Below are positions 15,494-26,800 of a stretch of DNA of 64,000 nucleotides, piece by piece. Within the stretch, counting starts at the first letter, position 1. Every line of letters begins with the position of its first letter. The position numbers were made by a program, and so were the translations under genes. The notes below the pieces were generated by a model, which saw only the letters and a program-made list of their open reading frames with translations, was not told the origin of the DNA and did no database searches. This stretch comes from Anoplopoma fimbria (lineage: Eukaryota > Chordata > Actinopteri > Perciformes > Anoplopomatidae): contig NC_072453.1 in the NCBI RefSeq assembly GCF_027596085.1, positions 3,369,448 through 3,433,447 on the forward strand, in the 5' to 3' direction.

Positions 15494-15654
15494 TGGATTA
15501 AAAAACACAAGGTCGGATATTAAAAGCGGCTGTAAGGCTAGGGGGGTGATGTCTCTTTAGTTTTGTCTCTGTCTCTTATTGTGTCATGCTCAACTTTCTG
15601 CACTAGAATCACTTTACCATCACTCTCCTGCAAAACTAATCCCATGTAGACAAC
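15494..15654 (+). repeat. Dispersed repeat, copy 1
   Basis: The segment from AAGGTCGGATAT through GTAGACAAC is nearly identical to 17,179-17,314, with single-base differences (TTAAAAGCGG versus TCAAAAGCAG). Copy 2 lacks an internal stretch of about 30 bases present here. No coding content; the repeat class is unknown. Confidence 0.85.
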
Positions 15655-16094
15655 TATTTAGAAAGTCATGCCTGTGCTTGTTAATTAGTTTAGATGAAGC
15701 CATGGAGCTTGGAGAGTATTTTTTTTGGACATTTTGTATTTTTGAAGAAAACTGTTCAAATTAGGTTTCATTGAAGCACGCTTCGATGAAATGCTTGTAC
15801 TCCATTAGCTTTCGTGGCTTTTTTAAGAAATAGACGGAGCCACGCTCACACTTGCTCTAAACAGCAGGCTCACTTTTTGGTTATAGCAATCAGTAATAGA
15901 AAGTGTCAAAACTGATTTTGCACACAATATTCCATGCATACAGACTAGTGTGTTTCTGGAACGAGTCTGAAGTAACAGAGGTCTGCACTGCCTTTGTCTC
16001 ACAGAGATTGATTGGCACTGTCTGGTTTCCCTCTGTGTGTGTGCGTACAAGTTTGTTTGGCAAAGATTGGAGGACAGCCCATCTCCCTGCCACT

Positions 16095-16117
16095 GCACAC
16101 ATACACACATACATACA

Positions 16118-16150
<33 letters not shown>

Positions 16151-16187
16151 GAGAGAAAGAGAGAGAGAGAGACAGAGAGAGAGAGAT
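16095..16187. repeat. (CA)n/(GA)n compound microsatellite
   Basis: A CA tract with TACA interruptions runs directly into a GA tract. The overlapping open frames on both strands are caused by the repeat and are not genes. Confidence 0.95.
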
Positions 16188-16509
16188 CCTTGTTACATTC
16201 CTCCTCAGGGATTTGCTTCTCCCCAGGGGGGCTGAGGGAACGGACCTGCTGCCCACACTGCTGAATGAAAGAGACGGGAAGAAAAGAATGAATGAATGGA
16301 CAGAATAAATGAGTGAAGGACAAGAAGTGGGACTCGTTTGACGGGTTTTTGTTTCCGCTGGCATATAGCATGCCTCACTGGCAGGTTCTGGCCGTCACCT
16401 GCGTACTGATCTGTTTCCAAACGGACACAGTGGTGACGGAGGAGCCGCTCCATGCTGCAGCTTTAGGCCGGTGCTTGTCCCAGCTCCAGCCTGCTCCGCT
16501 CACTCAGAC

Positions 16510-16561
16510 ATGGGGCCAGTGTGCTGCAAGCCGGACAGACTGAAGAAACTACATCTCCAAG
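16510..16561 (+). CDS. Candidate alternative first coding exon (arhgap22?)
   Basis: An ATG with purine at -3 and G at +4 opens 17 codons (MGPVCCKPDRLKKLHLQ) that end in CAAG followed by a GTAACA donor, in phase 1. Phase 1 matches the acceptor of the PH-end exon at 20,770 and of the RhoGAP exon at 23,959. The sequence just upstream is more GC-rich than the surrounding intron. I do not recognise the peptide and no PH exons follow before 20,770, so this is only a candidate. Confidence 0.25.
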
Positions 16562-17178
16562 GTAACAGGAAACAGATGCTGGAGATTTTTTTACAAGCGT
16601 TTTAGAGGCTGAAGTTGGAGAGCGTGAGTAGCTTTGTGATTGATGCAGGCACCTGATATACAACCTCTTTTTTATGGCTTTTTTCTTGCGTAGTAGTTAA
16701 AGGTACTGGCTCATGGTTAATGCTTTTCATCGTTTGTTGAGATTTTTGCATCCCTCAACAAAGTCTTTATGTGCAAAGTTATGCAGTAACCAACCAACTT
16801 ATGCTAAATGTTTGAATGTGAAGATGGATGAATTGTTACCCAACATAAAGAAAAGTAAAGTATTTGGTTGAATAATGACTCATAGTTATCTAACTAATAA
16901 TTATCTACCAACTTAGTTTAGGTTAAGATTTAATCATTTTTTTCTTAAAGATGTATTAACCTTGGATCTTGTTATCTAATAATAAAAGGCAGGACGTTTT
17001 CATATCCTGATATGAAAACTGATATAATCTGATTTACAGTTTTTCCAAGTAGCTTATTATTACTTGCATTAGCAGATACTGTAGCTGAATGATTGTTGGG
17101 TCAGCTGTACTTTGTGTCACACTTGCAGTGGAAACAGTTTATTAAGGTGGCAGCTTGTTGTGTCCACAGCAGTGCATA

Positions 17179-17314
17179 CTGGATTTTAAAATACATAAGG
17201 TCGGATATCAAAAGCAGCTGTAAGGCTAGGGGGGTGATGTCTCTTTAGTTTTGTCTCTGTCTCTTATTGTGTCATGCTCAACTGCTCCTGCAAAACTAAT
17301 CCCATGTAGACAAC
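17179..17314 (+). repeat. Dispersed repeat, copy 2
   Basis: Same orientation as the copy at 15,494-15,654, about 1.7 kb away, with an internal deletion of about 30 bases. Confidence 0.85.
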
Positions 17315-17404
17315 GCTAGAATTACATTTTGTTATTAAAACACGTAAATGTGATTTTTAAGCTTAATTTCCTGTCTTACTTGGTAAAAAAAAAACCTATT
17401 CTTT

Positions 17405-17407
<3 letters not shown>

Positions 17408-17438
<31 letters not shown>
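17408..17438. repeat. (TC)n microsatellite
   Basis: Uninterrupted TC dinucleotide run of about 15 units. Confidence 0.95.
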
Positions 17439-17441
<3 letters not shown>

Positions 17442-18365
17442 CATAGTACCAATAATAAGTAGCACCGAGGTTGTATAAAGTTAATCCCCAAGCGATTCAC
17501 AGTGCCCAATCATCAGTCACATTATCAATGGAGGGTGTGACCTGAGGGACATAAAGCACACCAAACGCTGTAAAACTGCATCACTTTTGCGAGGCCAGAA
17601 GAGTGGTTACTGTATAGTTGTTTCCATATAGCAGCTAAATGCTAAACTGTGAGAGAGAAAACATGTCTCTATGTGACTAGAGCCGGGCTCCTCCAGAGGT
17701 AAATAAAACAGTTTTACTGGAACCGAAAGCTCACTAGTTACATCTTATTAGTATTCTGTTCAAAAGGTTGTATAAAAAGTTTTTTTTTTTTCTGCTGGAC
17801 TACTTCTTGGCCCATTGCACAGTGCATACGTGGAAAATGTAATCCAACATATTCAAAGGTGCATTACATCACCTGACTCTCTTCTCATGCTTAGTAAAGG
17901 CATATCTCTCTCTCCACATTGACAGTTTAACAAGCTCGACCCACGACATCAGAAAGGATTTCAGTACAAAGAGAGTTACCTGTTCTATATCCTGTCGTCT
18001 CTCCTGTCCTCAGCTCCCATTCAACAGCGTCTGCGAGCAGTCTGACATTTCAGAACGGAAGCTATGATATATTCAGTACTTAAATGTCAGACACTCTAAA
18101 GGCACAAGCTGTACGCACACATGCTGTAGACATCCAACCTTCTCGGTGGCACAAATGTCAACGTCTGTCAGTCTTATGATCGGCCACGTGGAAACCAGAA
18201 TTGATGCTGAGACTTTGAGAGATAAAATCAGTTTGAGGTGTGCCTGAAGTCAGTATTATCTTAATTGGCTCCAAATGGAATCTTTGTACTCCTCACTACT
18301 TTTTGTGTCTGTCGGCTATGTTGGGATTAATTTCAAGTGGCTCTGCATATGTTCGTGTGTGTGTG
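17439..18365. other. Non-coding stretch, presumed arhgap22 intron
   Basis: No exon, repeat or RNA gene could be supported here. In particular no PH-domain coding pattern (WLKKQ or equivalent) is seen. Confidence 0.5.
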
Positions 18366-18590
18366 TGTCTGTCTTATTATATTCCTTTATTGATCCCCAT
18401 GGGGGAAATTCAAGTGTTGCAGCAGCTCAACTACACAGAAACAGATAATAAATACACATATTATACAATAAAATAAAAATAAAAATAAAATAAAAAATAA
18501 GAAAAAAATAAAAAATGTACAGTATATCCACATGGGGGGGCTGGTCAGCATGATGACAGACTGTGGTCTCCGCTGTTGTACAGTCTTATC
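18366..18590 (-). mobile_element. Non-LTR retrotransposon 3' end
   Basis: Begins with tttattgatccccatggg and continues through an A/T-rich low-complexity tail to cagcatgatgacagactg, collinear with the longer copy at 19,497-19,930. It is cut off (5'-truncated in element orientation) before the conserved protein part, as expected for LINE copies. Confidence 0.75.
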
Positions 18591-19496
18591 AGGGCCTGAT
18601 TCATTGAAATGGAATTATTTGACGTGCTGAGGCTCCTTAATGTCTGAGCGTCCTCTCTGTATTTTCAATCACCCTTTTAATTGGCCTCTTTTCTTAAGGG
18701 CAAATTCATTTAGATGATATTGTGCACATGTGTACACACACTAAGCTATAATTAAGGGAAAATATCTAATAATGCTTAATCCTCAGTTGACTATTTCCGC
18801 GAAACTGGAGCCCATCTGAAGACAGACCCCAGTGTTGTTCATCAAGCCAGTGTGAGTTTGCAGAGCTGGGTGACAATGGCACTTAGCTTTATGGCACCAA
18901 TGTTTATATTTGGATTCCCTCTTCACAGCTTAATGACTGTGACAACAACACCATCCAACACTAATGGCTCAGACAAACGGGAAACAGATGACAGATTCTC
19001 CAGGTTATTGAACTGTGTAGCATAGGACGAAGGTGGTGGGGCGAAGATAAGATATACTCGCATCCTTTGGTGTTAATGTGGTTTATATGTAGCAGCTGAT
19101 CATGTTTCACAACATTTTGTTTCATGTGTTGATATTCCGCATGCCTCAATAATGTTTATGAGGTCAAATAAATTTAGGAAATGATTCATTCAAGTGCACT
19201 CACTAAGATTTGCTCTGGATCACCAACTAAATGCCTTAAATGAAATGGGAAAAGAAGGGTGAGGGTACAACAGGACAACTGTGCCATCTAGTGGTGACGA
19301 ACCTTTATAGCATATTTGGTTTTAATCTGATATCAACCCCATTTTTTTTTTTGTTTAAAAGCAATTATTATACAGGTATCAAAAGCTATTTTCCAGCGTT
19401 TGTAATTTGTGAATCAGTTTAAAGAATGTTGGGCTGCTTTCCTGTTTGATTATGATGCAAAATTCACCAGAAAATATACATCTTATCATCTTGCTT
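18591..19496. other. Non-coding stretch, presumed arhgap22 intron
   Basis: Single-copy-looking AT-rich sequence between two LINE 3' ends. No exon or RNA gene could be supported. Confidence 0.5.
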
Positions 19497-19930
19497 ACTA
19501 TTATTATATTCCTTTATTGATCCCCATGGGGGAAATTCGGGTGTTGCAGCAGCTCAACTACACAGAAACAGATAATAAATACACATATTATACAATAAAA
19601 TAAAAAATAAAAAATAGAATAAAAATATGAAATAAGAATAATAAAAAAAAATGTACAGTATATCCACATGGTGGTGGTGGGGGGGCTGGTCAGCATGATG
19701 ACAGACTGTGGTCTCCGCTGTTGTTGTACAGTCTGATGGCAGTGGGCACAAATGAGCGTCTGAAGCGCTCCGTCCTGCTCTTTGGTAGAATCAGCCGATG
19801 GCTGAAAGAGCTGCCCAGCTGCCACAGTTCCTCATGGAGAGGGTGAGAGGGATTGTCCAGGATGGCTCTGAGTTTGGCCTTCATCCTCCTCTCACCCACT
19901 GACTCCAGACTGTCCAGCTCCAGACCACAC
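19497..19930 (-). mobile_element. Non-LTR retrotransposon, C-terminal coding end and 3' tail
   Basis: The - strand encodes ERRMKAKLRAILDNPSHP, then FSHRLILPKSRTERFRRSF and VPTAIRLYN. This RTERFRxSFxPxAIxLYN pattern is typical of the C-terminus of fish non-LTR element proteins. It is followed by an A/T-rich tail and GGGGATCAATAAAG. The element is 5'-truncated and only the extreme C-terminus remains. Confidence 0.8.
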
Positions 19931-20769
19931 ATTTTGGACTGTTTCCTAAACACAAACACAGTTGCCAATATGACTTTTAGGTCAAGCACCATTAAGCAAA
20001 GTAGCAAACTGCATTGAAAACACATCCAAGGATTAACAACACAGAGCTTGAAACCTCCTGACCTTTATGCCACCTTGCCAAATTGCCAGCAAAAAACAAA
20101 AAAAAACCTAAAGCACACACACATGCCATAAACATAAACAAATATACTGAGCGGTCTTACTTTTTAATGTAATTATTTCCCCCATCTCCCTCCACACAAG
20201 AGCATCCAGACCCACTAAAATCCCATGCTAATAAATTCCCTTATGACAGACCTGTGATGTTGTCTTTGGTTTCTTTGTTCTGGGTTCATTTTTTTATATG
20301 TCACTCAGTTTATCGGATGTTCATAAACTCAGTTACTAGTTAGTAAGGTATTTCAAAACATACAGACCAGAGTTAAAATGTCATACTAAGAGTATTTTAT
20401 GATTCTTTTTCGACCTTCTTTTTTGTAAAAATACCTGCTGGCTCAAGATCCGTGGGTTCATGCTTGCACAAACCCAAATGATCTGTCGCAAATACTCCGC
20501 CCTCCAATACGGTTACTGAAAGAAAGGTAACCAGTATGTGTACTAGACATTAAAGCGTCTGTAGTCAAAAATTAGCATCTAGGAAATTTGGGGAATGGCT
20601 CAAGAGGTTGACACATGATGCATGTAAAAAATACACTATATACATACATCTACTCTTCAATATACTGGGTTAGTTCGTTGAAAAATACCAGTGTTATGGA
20701 AAATATTTTCAATTTCTTGTGTGCTCACCTCTACTTTTTGTCTCCCTCCTCCCTCATTTGTCCCTCCAG
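19931..20769. other. Non-coding stretch, arhgap22 intron
   Basis: No conserved coding pattern is visible apart from the pyrimidine tract and CAG acceptor at its right end. Confidence 0.6.
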
Positions 20770-20898
20770 GTGGAACAGGAGAGAAGGACCGGGCTCCAAT
20801 CAGCCATGAGTCCTTCCTGCTCATGGCAAACTCCCAGACGGACATGGATGACTGGGTCAAGGCCATACGGCGGGTCATCTGGGCGCCATTTGGAGGAG
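20770..20898 (+). CDS. arhgap22: arhgap22 exon: end of PH domain
   Basis: A strong pyrimidine tract and CAG precede the exon, which starts in phase 1 and encodes [20 protein letters not shown] through [11 protein letters not shown]. It ends in a phase-1 donor, GTAAAG. This is the C-terminal strand and helix of the PH domain. Confidence 0.95.
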
Positions 20899-23800
20899 GT
20901 AAAGCTGAACCTTTGAACTGAAACGCATCAGCATTGAGACAGATTATCATCCTTGAGCATGTTTCACATCATAGGAATGGGCAACAATTAAAACTCTTGA
21001 TGCAACATGTGGATTGCAGGAAACCTAAATTAACAATTCACCTAAACGCACAAGACAGATGATGTCCAGCTACAGAAAAAGAGCATATTACTTATTCATT
21101 TTTTTTTCTATAGCCAATAATCATTGGAAGAAGTGCCATCCTAAGACAGGAAGTTTTCCTTTCCTTTCTACCGTGTAGGCTCCAACGATCTCGCAACACA
21201 AGACTGCAAAGCCTGCAGTTCACTTCTCTGGTGTGTCCATATCATACTTTATGAGTTACAAACTTGAGCCCAGTCATACAAAGTGTCACCTACCCCTACT
21301 GTGTCTCATTTATTTACCCTGCAGTTAATTCTCACCCTGATGTCTCTATGTCTGGTGTCAAACTACTGTACCTGACTGGGGAAATGTGATCAGAGTTTGC
21401 TGTCAATCTATTCCAGAAATTCAAAAATAGAGGTCAGGGTGTTTGAACGCAGTCAATCTGAGTTTCTTGGACTCCTTAAAAGTCGATTCCCCCCCCCCAA
21501 GCAACAGGGAGCCTGTGGTTAATTCTCACCCTGTCTGCTCTGGTCTGGCTGTCTAACTAGTGTACTTGACAGGAGGCCAGAAATATAACCAGGCCTGTCT
21601 GGGTGTGAATTGGGACTTAAGGAGCAGCTGAACAGCATGGTGTTATGTTACAAAGGAACGGTTTATTAATAGGGGGATAAATGTAGAATAACACACCGGT
21701 CATATACAGTAGTGTTAAACATCAGTGGTTTCATTTGAGACTTCATTTTTAAGGTTTGAGCTCTGTTGGCAGAGGGGGAACATGGTGCTAACTAGTAAAG
21801 CTACAATCATTGATGATTTGTATTTCATCATTAGTTTTGACTAACAAATGTGTTAAATTCTACCAATTTCAAGCTGTATTAGGCAAAAGTAATGACTGAC
21901 AATTACAGAAAAACAGAAAAAGGTTGTAAATTCTCATATTTGAGAAGGTGTAGACTAAAAAATATTTGTTTTTTTACATGAAATTGATTGTATGATTGTA
22001 TTGATTGAAATTTTGTATTCAATATTCAAAGTATGTTAATATTTGTTCTAACACTAAAATTAAATTACTGTTATACTGCTGAATCCAAGAGTTATCATCC
22101 GATTTTTAGCCTTTTTTTAAGCAACTTTTTCACAGAGCAACGCTCTCCTTTTCTAAAAAATAAATACCAGCAATATTTAAAAAAAACCAAAAGGCTGTTT
22201 AACAACAGTGACCACTGTTCTGAAGGTATTTCCTAAACTCTCTAAGAATCTTTTTTTTGGACTCTTTTAACCATTTGGATGACAAAATATCTGGCCTGCT
22301 GCGCAATAAAACAATTTAACCGGTTTCCTAAGTTGCGAATACTTTTATATATATTTAAATATATTTAATGGGTGCTAGTGCTAGTAGCTACTGGACAAAC
22401 TGGAGCTGTATAGGTGTATGTCAACTTTAAATGAAAATCATTTTTTCAGGGCCCTGTGTCTGTTGGCTTCTTCGGGGCCCCCTGCTGGACAAAATTTGGT
22501 TGATGCAGCTTTAATTTTGTAAATATATTTACATGTTATATTAACATGCTACCTATTTTAAGTTTTTAAAAAAAAAAACATTTTTGCAAAAAAAAAAAAA
22601 AAAAAAATCAATTGTGGTGAGATAGTTATCCTTTCTGATCCAGCTGTCATTGATGGGGGGGCACAAAGCTTCTGTGGGGCCCCTAAAGCCCACGTCTACA
22701 CCCCTGCTCGCTGGCTCATATTTACAGCCTCCCTGTCATATGTACAGAGGAGGTGTGTCGGCCTCTCGGTTCTCGCTCCAGAATAGACGTCGCCGGCACC
22801 GCAGACCCGTCGTTAGCACCGTGACCTCCAGTCAGCTGCCGAAGATTTTCCTAAAGTGTAAAAACACTCGTCCCCTTTACGGGAGTTAGTAAATGCGGGA
22901 TTAATATTTGACCAGTGGAGTCAAATGCCTGAACCGGAATGGATGAACTTGGTGAAATGCGGGTTTGAGAAACGCGCTGTGCTGCTGTGTAGCTCCTGTT
23001 CGGTGAATCACTACGATCACTGCGAGCTGTCAGCCAGCAGCCAATCAGCAGGTAACAGTCAGCAGACATTAATTAATCAGCCAATTAAAAACAACATTTG
23101 TTTCATTAATGTTTTGATATTTGCATAATTAATAGATTCTAAAATAGAGTTGTTGTTGTTGTTGTTGTTTTTTGGGGGGATTCATAAATATGAGGAATAA
23201 ATTTATGCTGATCAGTAAGGTATTTTATAAGATTTTATCAAATAACCCTTTATTACAGGATTACAGCAGCATAGAGGATAGTGCAAACAAGAGACATAGT
23301 AAAAAAATAAATAAAATTTAAAAAAAGTATTATAAATAAGAAATGAAAAATAAAAAAACAGTAAAGAATCCACAGTAACTGAAATATTATATATACAGAC
23401 AGAAACTATTATAACTATTGTATTGCACAGTGTATTTTGTATTGCAGAGGTTTTTAGTGTCATGTGGTCTACTTATGGTATAATCTCTTCACCCACTGAC
23501 GGTTAGAGAGAGTTGAAATGCTGCACCAATGCATGCAGCATCTTACTGCAAAGCTCTCCATAGGTCTATAGTCTAAAGCACTGAATCTAGTGTTGATGTT
23601 GGTGTAATGGAAAACGGGCATAAATGGGCAACAGTGAACAGTTCACCTTGTTACAGCGTTTACACACACTGTTACATTTAAGATTTTAGTTAATATAAAG
23701 TATTAAAATGTAACCCGGCAGTTGCACTCCTTGCTATTATTGGGTTCTTCAAGGTGCATTTGGCTTCGATGTCTCAACAATATAATTATAGATTGACAAT

Positions 23801-26800
23801 TTGATACATATAGCTACAATGGGCCAATGTCTTAAATATAACCAACTGTTCCAAACGTTATACCAGTCCGATATAACCCAGTGCTATCAGTGGATGCGTG
23901 AATGAATAATCTGATGGACCTGAATTAGAAATATGGTGTATCCTACGTCTGTCCCCAGGGATCTTTGGTCAGCGTTTAGAGGACACCGTGCAGTATGAGA
24001 AGAAGTTTGGCCCCCGGCTGGCCCCCTTGCTGGTGGAGCAGTGTGTGGACTTCATCAGGGACAGGGGTTTGGACGAGGAGGGTCTCTTTCGGATGCCAGG
24101 ACAGGCCAACCTGGTGAAGGAGCTGCAGGAGGCCTTCGACTGCGGAGACAAGCCTCAGTTCGACAGGTAGACAGAGAGCGGAGCGTTACCAGAGCACAAC
24201 AGCTTTTTGAGAAGATCTTAGAACATGCAGTTGACACATTTCTTTCTGTACTAACCTGCAGTAATACGGACGTCCACACGGTGGCATCCTTGCTGAAGTT
24301 GTACCTGCGAGAGCTGCCTGAACCAGTCATTCCCTTCTCCAAATATGAAGACTTTCTGACCTGTGCACAGCTTTTGGCCAAAGATGAGGAGGATGTATGT
24401 GCAATAGACACTATGTGTGTGTGTGTGTGTGTATGTGTCTCTTTGTGTCTGTGTGTGTCTCACAGCTGTTTAATCTTTTATCAGGGGGTCCAGGAGCTTG
24501 GACGGCAAGTTAACACTCTACCTCTACCTAACTACAATCTCCTCACGTACATATGCAAGTAAGTGTTTGATCTCATAGTGTCATCAAGTTTAGAGAATTA
24601 TATCTGCTTCCTACTTCTAACTTTGCTATCTGCTCAGATTCCTCGATGAGGTCCAGTCCCACTCCATTGAGAACAAAATGAGCGTCCAGAACCTTGCCAC
24701 AGTATTTGGACCAAATATCCTTCGACCCAAGATGGAGGACCCGCTCACGATCATGGAAGGTACGGGCAATGTTCACTGACGCAATGACTGAATTCATAGT
24801 TGACACTGCAAAAGATACTTTGAAAATACACTACAACTTGGAGAAATGATGTATTTAACTTGCTGTATGTGCCAGATAGAAACAGGAATAATACCACTGT
24901 ACATTTATGATATCCTGTCTGACTGTGATCCATAGGCACCTCTCTGGTCCAGCACCTGATGACAATCCTCATTAGGGAACACAACCGTTTTTACTCAGGG
25001 AGGGACCAGGAGGCATACAATGTTCCCCAAACAGAGCTCCCCCTCCCGGGGCATCAGCTCCAGCATCGCAGCCTGGGAGCCTGGATCTCAGAGGAGGACC
25101 TCCAGACCTGCCCGGTGTCCAACCCCGACCAAGAACTGGACAGCAGTGCCTCATCTCTGGATGCCAAACTGTGCGCAGCCGTCACTCCCACCCAGACCCC
25201 GAACCTGAACCCTGGACCAAAACTGGGATCTCCATCAGGGAAAGGAGAGATTGTGGTCAGCCCGAGTAAACAAGCCAAGACCATACCCTCCTGGAAGTAC
25301 TCTTTCAAAAGCTCCTCAGCACCTCGTTCCCAGCTGCAGGGCAAGCCCAGCAACAGCGGCAGCTCTGTGGCTGATGTTGCTAGTGTGTCTTCTGGTGGAG
25401 GTGGAGGTGGAGGTGGAGGAAACTGGCTCATGAATGGTTTGTCCTCCTTGAGGGGACACCGGCGCACGTCGTCCGGCGAGCGGTCGGCCCGTGATCGCGA
25501 CTCCACGGGCTCCTCACAGAGACTGTCCACCTACGACAACGTCACCTCTTCCTCCAGCATGGGGAGCGTTCCAAGTGTCGCTAGCACGCCTTGGTCCACC
25601 TCCTCCTGCGAGATCTCCGTCCAAGACTCGGGAAGTGAACCCTCACCCAACTGCGGAGCAGGGGGTGAAAGTGGGGGGACAGGAGAGTGGATGGAGAGCC
25701 AGAGGGAGATGGACAGAGGAAGGGATGAAGGGGCGACGACAGACCCGAGCTCTGAGCAGGACAGCTGTGAGGCCATGGAGCTGTGCAGCAGCAGCGTGGC
25801 CTGCAGCGAGAATGGAAACGTGGCCATGGCGGCCGGGGTGCCGTCCATTATCACATCAGAGGACGGAGACGGGACAATGACGCTGAGCAGTCTGGTGGAA
25901 GGACTGCAGGACGAGTTGAGGATGCAGAAGACTACATACGAGGCCAGGATCCAGAAGTGAGTCTGGGGGTTCCTAAACTCTCTTATACTGTATGTGTGCA
26001 TTTCTTATGGTGCTCATTTGCATGTTTAATATAAGAGTCAAATTGGTCCCGTTTGGGAGTACTCTGCTCTACAGTAACAACCAGCTTGCTTTTTTGTCAC
26101 GTGGATGTGCTACTAAACATTATTTGTTATAGTTATGTTACTGGAATACATTTACAATCAAAGGCAATGAGGCATTTTCTCACTCAATCATGTGTCGAGC
26201 TCCAAAAACAATGGGTCCTACATTTCCCATAGTGCAACTCTTTATCATATTTTTTTTAATGCCACCCGCCTGGTAAATGTCCACACCTTTCAAACTCTGC
26301 ACACCTAGTTTGCGTTAAATTGAAGTCTCCAAGCCAAAGCTGAGATAACCCCGATGACATCATCAGGGTTTATTTTCTCAGGTACTTTTCATGGCAAGTA
26401 AATGATGATCAGTGTCTTCTGAAAATACAAGTTGGAGTCGCCTATGCTAAATGTTTTCAAATCTCACACAGAGACACTTAAACAATAAAAGTAACCCATT
26501 TTGCAATGATTGTTTTAAGGTAGAAAGTAGTTCCAATAAAATGTTACAAAGACATGTTTATGTAGTCTTTTAGTCCAGATAGCTTCCTAAAGTTACGCTC
26601 AGTATCTCCGAACAAGGATAAACATATTCAAAACTTCCTCAATGGTTAGACACAAATAGAGTTGATTATTATTTCAGATGGTGTCATTTCTATGTGACAA
26701 AACATACATAGTGTAGCTATACATTTAGTCATGTAGCCAAACAGTAAAGGTGAATGTCAATGACCTCTGCTCTCTGTCTATGATGTGCTGCATCTCCTCA

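Noticed and set aside
15823..16371. Open frames on both strands around the CA/GA repeat
   Set aside because: Driven by the microsatellite; no homology or splice context.
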